Shown here in pieces: positions 34,061 through 44,404 of a stretch of 64,000 nucleotides of DNA (positions within the stretch are counted from its first letter, which is position 1; every line of letters begins with the position of its first letter). Source of the DNA: Codonopsis lanceolata (Eukaryota > Streptophyta > Magnoliopsida > Asterales > Campanulaceae); contig CM028377.1 in NCBI GenBank assembly GCA_013146195.2, forward strand, positions 104,747,547 to 104,811,546, given 5' to 3'. The translations under genes and the position numbers were made by a program. Below the pieces are notes generated by a model, which ran no database searches, was not told the DNA's origin, and was given only the letters and a program-made list of their open reading frames with translations.

Positions 34061-34433
34061 GTTATATCTCGATTATTCTCTTTTTCACGAGTAAGAGGTA
34101 TTTCTACTCGTGAAAAAGGGTTGGTGTTCGAGCATGTTATCTTGATTATTCTCTTTTTCACGAGTAAGATGTATCTCTGCTCGTGAAAAAGGGTTGGTGT
34201 TCGAGTATGTTATCTCGATTATTCTCTTTTTCACGAGTAAGAGGTATCTCTGCTCGTGAAAAAGGGTTGGTGTTCGAGCCTGTTATCTTGATTATTCTCT
34301 TTTTCAGGAGTAAGAGATATCTCTGCTCGTGAAAAAGGGTTGGTGTTCGAGCCTGTTATCTCGATTATTCTCTTTTTCACGAGTAAGAGGTATCTCTGCT
34401 CGTGAAAAATGGTTGGTGTTCGAGTGGTTCTTA
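34061..34433. repeat. 73-bp hairpin tandem repeat, five copies
   Basis: GATTATTCTC recurs at 34071, 34144, 34217, 34290 and 34363, always 73 bp apart. Each unit contains CTTTTTCACGAG and CTCGTGAAAAAG about 14 bases apart, a 12-bp stem. It lies in the 3'UTR upstream of the LTR at 34912. Confidence 0.93.
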
Positions 34434-34911
34434 GAATATACCTAAGACCAAATGTTCACCTTTCTTACGAGCATGATATATCTCTGCTCGCCAAGAGGCT
34501 CCCGCTCGAGTTTACTCGTGGTTGAGTGGTGTTCTGCTCGCTAGCTTTTCAAAGGTAGTCGCTTTCGCAGTCGATCGACTTGACCTTGGCCCAAGTGGCG
34601 TTCTGCTTGCTAGCTTTTCAAAGGTAGTCCTGCTCGCAAAGTCGAGTACTGGGACTTGACCTTGGCCCAAGTGGCGTTCTGCACGCTATAGAAGAGACTT
34701 ATACAATCAAGTTATAAAAGCGTACTGGTTAATTAACATATACAATGGTGGTCAAAAACGACTAAATTCGTGACTCATCCCAGCACTAATGTTATCTCGT
34801 CTACCAAGATTAAATGGATTAAGCCTCGGCCATCCCGGGAAATTAAAGAAGATTCGAATAGTACTCTTTACCCTTGAGATGAATCTCGAAGAATAATGAG
34901 TAGGGGGCTAT

Positions 34912-35340
34912 TGATGTGCATATTTTGGATCCGCTTCAACGGCGTTTGGGCCTTGTTTAATGGCCTACAGTATTTTGCATGATCTCCAAAGGATTGGGCT
35001 GGGCTCATACGCAATGAGCTGAACCCATTCCCTCAGGTATAAATAACCCCCTCTAGCTCATAGAGAGGGGTGGCTCTCTTTCTCTGGTCTCTCTCTTTTT
35101 CTTATTGAGAATCACACACACACTTGGGGGCTACGCGCCCTCTTTTTCATTCGTGTACTGATAAACACGCCGGAGGGTTTTTGACGGGGGCCCTCCCCAC
35201 CGACTCACAGTGTTTATTTTGCAGATATATAGCCAGATATCCACCACCGACGACAAGATGGCCGCCGGACGGCAACTCCGACGACCCACGTCCACCGCTA
35301 CTTTCGGCACCCCTGGTATGATGCTATTTTGGATGCATCA
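34912..35340 (+). repeat. LTR of Tat-type element (copy 2, 3' LTR)
   Basis: TGATGTGCATATTTTGG ... TTTTGGATGCATCA, preceded by ATGAGTAGGGGGCTAT. It is similar to 31321-31733 with scattered changes and indels. TATA-like AGGTATAAATAACCC lies near 35036. Sequence after 35340 is unrelated AT-rich DNA, so this is the outer end of the cluster. Confidence 0.9.
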
Positions 35341-35352
35341 AATTATAAATTT

Positions 35353-36240
35353 GTTCATTCGATGATTTTGTTATTAATTTTATTAGGTATTTAATTTTGG
35401 ATTTAAATATGATTTCAGTTTTAAATTTTATTTTTAATTGATTCCTAGATTTCTTTTAGGTTTCATTTTTGGTTCTATTTAGATAAACCATTGTATTTAG
35501 ATAAAATTATATTGAGTTTGACTGATTTTAATTTTTGGTTTTGGCACCAATTTTATTTTTATTTTAGATTTTTGTACTAGTTTTGCTCTTTGATTGTTGC
35601 CTTTGTTTTTTTAACGGTTATTTTATTTTTATTAATTATTTTTTAGTTATAATTTTTTTGTGTTATTTCCTTTCTCTGATTCCGTATTGATTTCAAATCT
35701 AATATTTGCTACTCGATATAAATTGGTTTTTTATTTTTCTCTTGATTTGACATTTGATATATTACATTTTGTTCATCTGATGATTTTGATATTATTTTTA
35801 TATGTTATTGTATTTTGGATTTAAATATGATTTTAGTTTTAATTTTTTTGTAATTGATTCCTAGATTTCTTTTAGGTTTAGGTTTTGGTTTATGATTCTT
35901 GATTAGTAGCTTTGTTTCAATTGAGCTTTTGATTTATTAATTTGCTTCTATTTAGATAAAATTATATTGATTTTGACAGATTTTAATATTTGGTTTTGGC
36001 ACCAATTTTAGTTTTAGTTTAGATTTTTGTGCAAGCTTCTACATTGGTTTTGATATTGATTGTTGCTTTTGTTTTTTCAAAAAAGGTTATTTTAATTTCA
36101 TTAATGCTTTTTTAGTTGTAATTTTATCTGTGTTATTTTCTTTCTTCAATGTCGTATTGATTTCAAATATAATATTTGCTACTCGATACAAATTAGTTTC
36201 TTATTTTGCTCTTGATTTTGACATTTGATCATTTCATTTT
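35353..36240. repeat. AT-rich direct duplication, about 420-bp unit
   Basis: The blocks starting GTTCATTCGATGATTTTG (about 35353) and GTTCATCTGATGATTTTG (about 35770) share long T-rich text including TTGATTCCTAGATTTCTTTT and GATTTCAAATMTAATATTTG. It lies directly 3' of the NB-ARC gene and may have replaced its downstream part. Confidence 0.75.
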
Positions 36241-36353
36241 TTTTATTTCAATTTAAATTTTGGTATATAATTTCTTGGATTTGATTTACTGTGTAGTAAC
36301 CTTAAAATACTTTTAATAAATTAAAATCTTTACATTATTGTTTAAATAATATT

Positions 36354-38840
36354 TCATAAATACATAATAAATATATTCCCACGAATATTTTGGTCCACAT
36401 CCATATCAATTAAAAATCGATTGTAGAGCTCTTGAAGTATATCGATTACTTTGTCTGGTGATGCTTTCAATTGCAAGTCCCTCTTGTCATCATCTTTGGA
36501 CAACTTTAGATACGTAACCACCACCATCTCCATTGTAGTATCTCTCTTTCCCATTCCCATAATATCAATTAGTAAAAGCATCATTTGCGGTTGGCAACTG
36601 CTTAAACCATTGTAATTAAATTTTACAGCAATGCCAGGAATGGTGTCACGAAAAACATAACCTTGTAATTGGTGAAGAGCATCTAACCATACATTCTTAT
36701 CTTGATCTTTCAGTGCCTCCCCAATTACTACAATTGTCAAGGGGCGACCGTAACATGCCTCAACAATCTGTTTTGCAATGGGATCAAGCTCTTCATCAAA
36801 TCTTCCAGCATGTTCTCTTAAAAGAACCAATCCTTCTTCATTAGACAAGCGATCGACTTTAACTATCTTTTCACATCCAATCATTGTGCACACTTCTTGA
36901 CTTTCCGATACAATTGCCACTTTGCATCCCACAGGAATTCCAACTTCTTCCAACTCAATTCTATCCCAAACGACATACAGTATTATGAGCCTCCTTCTTC
37001 CATCGGTCAGTCTTTCCCGGACCTGTTTTGCTCTTTCACTAATACCAACAGAGGCCAACGTTAACCCAAGCTTTCTTGCAACTTCACCTTGCATCTTGAG
37101 CAAGCTTCTTCGCCCATGGGAAACATCTATCATTGCAACGTCATCAAATAGATTTTCTTCTTTCACCTTTTCAATTACTTTATTCGCCAATGTTCTCTTC
37201 CCAACACCAAACTCTCCATATATGCCAATTTTCCGTATCTGGTCGTCACCTAGAGCTTCCATGATATCTTTGACATATCGACCTCCAGGGGGGTCTACAA
37301 AAAATTCCGACTTTCTCAATACGATGCTTCTATTTCCCATCCCTATTAAAGGTTTACGGTTTTGCCCCAATTTATTCAACCCTTCAATCGATAAGCAAAC
37401 ATCACGTATAACATCGTGCACTTTCACAAAACCTTCTTTCGCATCAGCTTTTTGTAGTAAATTACAGCTGATTAGATCATTCACCAGGGTGCGCACTCCA
37501 TTTTCTGTTTCTTCCAACATTGGCAAATCCTTAAATCTGATTAAGCTTCTAACAGCAATCTCGGCATCTTCTGGAAATAGACAACAAAGCAGAAGTAATG
37601 TCCTGGCTCCCCTATCTTTTAGAAATCTGTAACTCAACTCTATACACTTGTACACATGTTCGGCCATTCCACGAATTTTTTCTCCAGTAGACTCTTCAAG
37701 ATGATGAAGTGCATTATCCCACACATGCTTCTCTTTGTTTTTCAGGGCCTTGGCAAGAGTAACGATTGCAATCGGTAAACCTCCACATTTCTTAACAATC
37801 TTTTTCGCAGTGGCATATCGATCAAATGTGTCATCAAGATTTCCGACATTTACTTCAAAAAGATCCCATGATTCTGTATTAGTCAAGGCTCCAACAGCAA
37901 AAAATTTCTGAGTTCCCATGTCACTAAGCACATCATTATTTCGCGATGTACAGATCACTTTGCATCCCATACAGCCTAGAGGAATTCCTACTTCTTGTAG
38001 TCTAAGTTCCTCCCAAACATCATCTAGTATCACAAGAATCTTTCTTCCTTTGGATAATCTTTCACGAAGCCGTTGTGCTCTTAACAATATAGTATCTGTG
38101 TCACCAAAAGTTAAACCTAGCATGCCTGCGAGTTCTCTCTGAATCTTGAGCAAATCTTGCGTTTGGGAAATGGAAGTCATCGCAAATTGTTCAAACAAAT
38201 CATGTTCTTTTGCTCTTCTACAAACTTCATTGACCATAGTTGTTTTCCCTACTCCCCCAATGCCACATATACCAATCATTCTAATCCCATCATCCTTAAG
38301 AGCCTCCATGACTTGTTCCACAATTGACTTCCTAGATTCAAATCCCTCGGATTGTGAAGAAGCGATCCGTGTTGGAAGTTCTGGGATTAAAGCATCCTCA
38401 GTCACGATCCCTGGAGGAGGTGCAGAGTGGGTTGACTTTGCATACTTAACACCATCGCCTTTGTGTTTGCCGATATCATCAATAAGCTTTGTGGCCTTCC
38501 TGCTCAGCAAATAACGTTGTTTCACATTAAGACATCCCAGATTCAAACACATTTTTTCAACTTTGATTTTCCGTTCTATAACTATAGATGCATTCCCCTC
38601 TATATCATTAGCTTCTTCAAGCCACAATTTCATAGCAGGATCAATAGTTTCCAAATTGTGCTCGGCCGCATCAACCTGACTCTTCACCCCATCTCTGGCT
38701 GCTTGAAGACGTTTAAGTTCTTTTTCAAGATTCTTAATGTTGCCATTGTAGAAGAATACATAACTAAACTGACGCAGAATTGGATCCAACATGTGTTCCA
38801 TAAGTTTCCCCAAAAAGGAAAATGTTACTTCATCGGCCAT
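36354..38840 (-). CDS. CC-NB-ARC protein with two NB-ARC domains and no LRR
   Basis: Intronless 828-codon frame. I start at the MADEVTFSFL Met (38840) because the 34 upstream in-frame codons look like leader sequence. Residues 1-170 form a coiled-coil region. NB-ARC 1: P-loop GIGGVGKTT (193-201), kinase-2 LVILDDVW (269-276), GLPL CGGLPIA (352-358), RNBS-D CCLFPED (419-425), VHD as the MHD equivalent (474-476). NB-ARC 2 from about 505: P-loop GEFGVGKRT (542-550), kinase-2 IILYVVW (619-625) without the Walker-B aspartates, degraded GLPL YGRPLTI (697-703). It then runs out at IFIMYL-stop without leucine-rich repeats. The family (At4g27190/RPS5-like CNLs) senses pathogen effectors; ATP exchange in NB-ARC switches it on. 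The second domain looks like a partial tandem duplication that lost nucleotide binding. It may be a real short NLR, a decoy-type protein or a truncated gene. Confidence 0.85.
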   Translation of the reverse strand: MADEVTFSFLGKLMEHMLDPILRQFSYVFFYNGNIKNLEKELKRLQAARDGVKSQVDAAEHNLETIDPAMKLWLEEANDIEGNASIVIERKIKVEKMCLNLGCLNVKQRYLLSRKATKLIDDIGKHKGDGVKYAKSTHSAPPPGIVTEDALIPELPTRIASSQSEGFESRKSIVEQVMEALKDDGIRMIGICGIGGVGKTTMVNEVCRRAKEHDLFEQFAMTSISQTQDLLKIQRELAGMLGLTFGDTDTILLRAQRLRERLSKGRKILVILDDVWEELRLQEVGIPLGCMGCKVICTSRNNDVLSDMGTQKFFAVGALTNTESWDLFEVNVGNLDDTFDRYATAKKIVKKCGGLPIAIVTLAKALKNKEKHVWDNALHHLEESTGEKIRGMAEHVYKCIELSYRFLKDRGARTLLLLCCLFPEDAEIAVRSLIRFKDLPMLEETENGVRTLVNDLISCNLLQKADAKEGFVKVHDVIRDVCLSIEGLNKLGQNRKPLIGMGNRSIVLRKSEFFVDPPGGRYVKDIMEALGDDQIRKIGIYGEFGVGKRTLANKVIEKVKEENLFDDVAMIDVSHGRRSLLKMQGEVARKLGLTLASVGISERAKQVRERLTDGRRRLIILYVVWDRIELEEVGIPVGCKVAIVSESQEVCTMIGCEKIVKVDRLSNEEGLVLLREHAGRFDEELDPIAKQIVEACYGRPLTIVVIGEALKDQDKNVWLDALHQLQGYVFRDTIPGIAVKFNYNGLSSCQPQMMLLLIDIMGMGKRDTTMEMVVVTYLKLSKDDDKRDLQLKASPDKVIDILQELYNRFLIDMDVDQNIRGNIFIMYL

Positions 38841-38993
38841 TTGCCACTTTTGCTTCCCTTTATCACCTACACTATAATATTTATTAATAAACCAAACACA
38901 AAAAGGAAAAGAAACAAAGGAATACAAAGAAAACAATGACATTAATTATCAAAATCCTTAGGAACACACCAGGCTGAGCTAATAGTACCAGCC

Positions 38994-39170
38994 TGGGCAA
39001 TGATGCTAGAGTCACTCTTATTTTGTACTAAAATATGGGTACTCTATAACGTGGCACACTCTCATTGGTTAGACATTTTATGAGTCACATCACTCCAACC
39101 AATGAGAGTGTGTCACGTCAAAAAGTACCCATATTTTAGTGTAAAATGAGAGAGGCCCAAGCATTACCCA
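38994..39170. mobile_element. Foldback MITE upstream of the NB-ARC gene
   Basis: Near-complete inverted repeat: TGGGCAATG... and ...CATTACCCA, with internal ACTAAAATATGGGTACT and CACACTCTCATTGGTT arms. The 177-bp sequence folds on itself. TAGTACC and TAGTACT lie on either side, but no clean target duplication abuts the ends, so the superfamily is open. Confidence 0.75.
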
Positions 39171-39181
39171 TAGTACTTTTA

Positions 39182-39479
39182 GGGCATCTTTGGTAGACAT
39201 GGATAAACAGTATTATTAATCAAAGTACTATTAGTGTCTTCACTATTAATCCTTTCTTGTATATTGGGGGTTGTTTAGAGATAAAAAAATGTTAGTCTTA
39301 ATAGTTTTAGTGATGACACTAATAATACTACTCTCGCCCTTGGTATTGTTAGTGAAGGGATAATGACTTTATCTGGGTAACTTGTGCTATTAGTCCCGAT
39401 CATTTATTGCGTATCAAACATCAGATAATTTGACTTATTAATCATATCTATACTTAATCCTAGCTACCAAACGAAGTCT
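39182..39479. mobile_element. Tourist-like MITE (PIF/Harbinger)
   Basis: Ends GGGCATCTTTGGT and ACCAAACGAAGTC are inverted repeats, with TTA target duplications at 39179-39181 and 39480-39482. It is 298 bp and non-coding. It sits about 340 bp upstream of the NB-ARC start codon. Confidence 0.82.
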
Positions 39480-39743
39480 TAGTGTAGAAAAGTCACAATT
39501 GATAACTTGAGCCTGTTTGATTTGACTTATTTGAATATGCTTAAGACTTAACATAAGTTGTTTTTTAAGAGTTTGATTTCAGTTATGGTAAGATAAGTCA
39601 TAAGTCATGTATAAGTCACTTAAAGCACATCTAAGGCCTTAAGTTGTACGCCTAATGCTTATTTCTATTTTTCAAAAATATGTAAGTCCTCTTTTTTAGT
39701 GAAATTTTATATATTTCAATATTACCTTCCTTAATAATAGTAA

Positions 39744-40981
39744 CTAGTATTTGTGCCCGTGCCCATGGCACAGCGCGAGCAGGGGAAGAAGTTAATATTG
39801 GAGGGTGTCAATATTTAAATAAATAAAAATATATTTTAATCATGTTTCAAAAAAAGTCTAAAAATTTTCTGTATGGTGATATACAGGTATTCCAGCCCAA
39901 AGTGTTTATGAATATGTTCAACAAAGAAAATTCAAACTTACAAAATAACCAATTTAAAATTAACACATTTCGGTAATCAATTAAAATAATATGATCATCC
40001 AACATTAAAATAAAAAGTAAAAATTACTTTTGTAAGCAAAATCAATCATCAAATATTGTTATTTAAGACAAAAAGAAAATTAACATGTAGAAATATATTA
40101 TTTTTTTTTTATCAATAACTATGTACACATTCCCTCCAATCCATCTTTACAAAATTGTCATACTTTTTTTATTTGTTTTAACGTAATATTTTAATTTCAA
40201 AAAATCAAGCTACATCCATTGGAATACTGTAGCGTTTCCTAATTAACTTTTACTAGTGAAAAATAGAGATTAATTTAAATAACAAAATATGTTATCGGGT
40301 GTAATTAACTTTTACCAACTATCGAGCATAATTAACTTTTACCTGTAATTAACACAATGTAATAATGATTTTTTACCCGTAATTAACTTTTAACTAATTA
40401 ATTTAAATAACATTAACTTTTACCAGTAATTAAATCTGTTTGGGAAAAATAAATCTGGCCAATAATTAACTTTTACCAATTAATTTAAATAACAAAATCA
40501 ATTATTGACGTAATTAACTTTTAACGGTAATTAACTTTCTTGGTTGGTGATTGACCTTTTTTTTTCTTGTTGATTATTTTTGAAAACCAAAAAATCAGAT
40601 TTGCCGCATATTCATTTTCCTAATAAAATGGATTTGTCTACTCCACCTTGAAAGGCCTTTTGTTTTTTTTCCACTTTTCCTCTTCTCCAAAACGTGATTC
40701 AACAAATAAAATGGATTTGTGGAGGATGAGAGAGAAAGAGATAGTGGATGAGAGATTAGAGGATGAGAGAGAAAGAGATAGTGAGAGAGATCAGGATTGT
40801 GTAAAAAACGGTTTTCGATAAAATGTAATCATGATCGTTGAATGTGTTTCGTAAAAACAAATCCTGACCGGTAAATAACTTTTTCAAAAGATTTAATCCT
40901 GGCCGGTAAATAGCTTTGTGAAAACAGATCCTGGCCGGTAATTAGCTTTTAATAACCGACCGATCTGTTTTATATAATAGA
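39744..40981 (-). mobile_element. Non-autonomous Helitron 1
   Basis: On the minus strand it starts TCTATTATATAAAACAG (5' TC preceded by A) and ends with the hairpin GTGCCATGGGCAC, then GGGCACAAATACTAG before T: a 3' hairpin plus CTAG between A and T, the hallmark of Helitrons. It is 1238 bp with no Rep/helicase. Inside, AATTAACTTTTACC and ATCCTGGCCGGTAA motifs recur. Confidence 0.85.
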
Positions 40982-41510
40982 TAATAACAATAATAACAAA
41001 ACACAATATTAATAATAATACTCCGTAATAAGTAAAGGAATAATAATAATATTAATAAATAATAATATATGAATAATGATAATAGTAATAATAATAATAC
41101 GAATAATAAAAACAATATTAATAATAATAAATATAATAATAATGCTAATAATAATAAAAGTAATATTAATAGTAATATAGTAAAAATAATTGTAATAATA
41201 ATAATAATAACAGTAACATTAATATTAATAAAATAATAATAAAATGTAATATTAATAATAATAAAATCAATAATGATAAGTAATAATAATAATAATATAA
41301 ATGAATACTAATATTAATAAGTAATAATGATAATATTAATAAATTTAATATTAATATGAATAATGAATAATAAAATAATTAGTAATAATAATAGTAATAA
41401 TAATCAAAGTAATATTAAAGTTAAATAAATAATAATAATAATAAAGGAAATACTAATGATAATAATAATAATAATTAATAATAATAATAACTATATATAT
41501 AATAATAATA
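40982..41510. repeat. Degenerate AAT/ATT microsatellite tract
   Basis: About 530 bp of imperfect AAT trinucleotide runs with GTA and AAC variants, starting right at the 5' end of Helitron 1. Confidence 0.9.
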
Positions 41511-41511
41511 A

Positions 41512-41512
<1 letters not shown>

Positions 41513-41585
<73 letters not shown>
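41513..41585. repeat. (TA)n microsatellite
   Basis: Uninterrupted TA dinucleotides of about 70 bp. Confidence 0.95.
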
Positions 41586-41587
<2 letters not shown>

Positions 41588-43350
41588 GAGAAGATAAAAT
41601 TATGGAAAGCTCCCGCCAAAGGTAACTTACTAAATTTGGAAACATTTATAATTTGTATATTTTTCATATTTTTTTTTTCGAAAATAGAAATGAAAATCAA
41701 TTAATGATAGTAACAACAACTCTTGAGATTCAAATGGCTTTACAAATATATTTAGTACATATAATGTAAACAAATTGTATAACATTTATTATAGTTCAAT
41801 ATGATTTACGAAATGACAAGAAATACAATATCAAATATTGAATAATTTATTCTATATCTGATTTCATTTTTTTTAATTTAATATTTTTTTTTTGCATTTC
41901 TAATTACCATATTAGCTTCTAAATCTTCACTACGGTAATATAAACTCCTAAAATTAAGATTAAATGATGAAACTGTTGATTCAATATAAATTACTTGCCA
42001 CCATTATTAATTATAATCTTGACAAATAATTACATTACAGTATTATTCAAACCAGTTTAAAATCATAAATCAAAGTAACATAGTTACTTCTCATCACTAA
42101 TGAATTAGTTAATTGTTTACTAAAGAAATATTTTTGGTAAACGTCTAAAATAATAATAATATTTTTTTCGTTTAGTAAAAAATGAATTACATTAACAGAC
42201 TTACTAAAGAATGTATTGTTCAACATAGAATATTATCATTACCTTATAAAATATTTAATATATTAACTAATTTTATTTAAAAGTTATCCATTAATGTACT
42301 AAAAAATATAAAAGATAGATGTCAGATAAATTTGTTAATAGACAAAGACAAATTAGTAAAAGAACATATGCATTAAATTAATGTTTCTCCAATGAGTATA
42401 TAAAATGATTGTCAACCATAGACTTATTTGCAACCCTATGAAGTGCATAAACTAAATGTAATAAATATTTTGACACAAAATCTTTTTTTAGATGTTTTGA
42501 AGCTTAATTTATGGAGTAATATGAGTAGTTTTATGAAAAGTTTAACTCTTCTTCATTCTTATAAATTTTAGATTCTTATATTTCTAAAATTTTAAGTTTT
42601 TAGAATCAGTTTGTTGTTCAAGGTACTTAGGTATTTCCATTATACTAAAAAAATGTTTTATATATTTTATAACAAGTTGATATATCAATAATATCAATAA
42701 ATTATGTAACAGTGAGATTTCAAATAATTAACTTCATACAACAGGCAACAGAAATATAAACATACATAATTATGATATATTATGAAATTTACAGACAATT
42801 TCATATAAATTAGTAAATAAAAAATCAAATTAGTAACTGAGCATCTACAATAAATTTACTTACTGCCGATAATGGTAATAGTCCGAAAAAATAATTATTG
42901 TATAAAGTATCAGCATATACACTACTCCTATTGTTATTTAAATATTTTTTGTTTAATTGTTGAATATTTATAAAAATTGAACTAATCCTTGTGCTTAAAT
43001 CTATAATTGAATTGCTTACTACTAATCTTTGTGCTGCTCTTTACTTCTCTTCTGTTGTAAGCACTTAGATTAGATTTTTACACTTGAGGTGTACTTCTGT
43101 TTGATAGAGGCATGTCTGTAATTATAAATAAAAATTCCTCTTGACATGCTATTATCTATCATAAAGTTGTTAATAGCCCTCACTTGTAAGTAATGATGAC
43201 CAGATGCAAATAGGAAGAGATTGTTGTTTCTCATTTGTATTTTGATTTACATATGTTCATACATTACATTAGTTTTATACATTAGTGGCTAATTGGGTTG
43301 CGTATCAATTAGCGTGACAACTATGTATAGAACTTTGCCATAGAATAGTT
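41586..43350. other. AT-rich intergenic DNA, no gene seen
   Basis: Very AT-rich, with only short open frames. No recognisable repeat ends before the LTR-like block at 43351. Confidence 0.5.
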
Positions 43351-44404
43351 TGTTTATAGACTTCACAAGTTCAACGGAAGACTTCAGCAAATGCTTCACC
43401 GGAAGACCTTCATCAGTATTCAGCGGCAGACCTTGTCTGCACGTGTTCAAGTAGGACGTGTCCAGCCTACCAAGACTTAGTGGATTAATTCAAATTTATC
43501 CTTTATCAATTTGAATTTGAATTCAAACATCCCCTAACTTCTCAGACACGCCTGAACTATTTTCCGAAGAGCTGGAAGACTCTCGCCATCGAATGACATA
43601 GCGGTGAACAGCCGACACTTGCTCTGCTACGCAGGCTCGAAAATTCTGATTGTTCGGCTACCAACTCCTGCAAACAACTCTGCACCACTCCTTGCTCAGT
43701 ATCAGTGAGGACGAATTTTATAAGACAGCTCCATGCATTTAATACGTTAAACCTAATAGGGCTGTTACAGTTCGTCTTCTCCAACGGATCTCTAGAATGC
43801 TCCTGCTATAAATACCAAAACGCCATTAAAGACTCATAAACCGATCAAGAAGTCATCGACAACAAAGAAGAAGATCCGCTTCAACATTTATTTTAAGCTT
43901 CTTATTATTGTCTTCCTTAAACTATTCTTCTACACGAATTGAATATCTTGTTTATCTAGATATTCAATTCCCAAACCCCCAAACACAAGTCAAATATTTT
44001 ATACACGATCCATTAGATATATTCCTTATAATAGAATTAGTGGAAAACATAGTGCACATTTTAAATCCAAGGTTGACTGCCTTGGTGGTGGACGTAGCAC
44101 TCTTTATAGTGTGAACCATCTCAAACACTTGTGTTCATCCGTGACTGTTGCTTACTGGTTTGATCTTGTTCTTATTTCCTTTACTTAACCCTTCAATAGC
44201 AGACTTGAGTATTCAATAAAGTCTACCGATAGTCCTTAATCGACAGACTTCAACTGTCTTCCTTACAAGACTTCCGCTACTTCAATCTCTTTAATAGATT
44301 GCAAGTGCTTGTTTTAGGAACATATACGAAAAGTTTTTTTAAGTGTCTAATAAACTATTCAACCCCCCCCTTCTAGCTTATTATTGTTGCCTTTGGGACC
44401 AACA
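43351..44404 (+). repeat. Copia-like LTR (solo or truncated)
   Basis: Runs from TGTTTATAGACTTC to GGGACCAACA. It has a TATA box GCTATAAATACC near 43807 and the copia-typical end: CTATTCAACCCCCCCTTCTAG followed by TTGTTGCCTTTGGGACCAACA. Sequence after the CA end is not an initiator-Met primer site, and the flanks TAGTT and GGCGG are not a target duplication, so the boundaries are provisional. Confidence 0.6.

Noticed and set aside
33506..34433. CRISPR-like array
   Set aside because: Units are contiguous with no variable spacers and lie in a plant LTR element; they are minisatellites.
36922..37632. Plus-strand open frames of 236, 122 and 158 codons opposite the NB-ARC gene
   Set aside because: They are complements of the NB-ARC coding sequence with no family features of their own.
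38841..38942. 34-residue N-terminal extension of the NB-ARC protein
   Set aside because: Hydrophobic leader-like text before MADEV is not seen in this family, where proteins begin near the coiled coil; probably 5'UTR.
41456..41704. Open frame of Ile-Tyr repeats
   Set aside because: It is a translated TA microsatellite.
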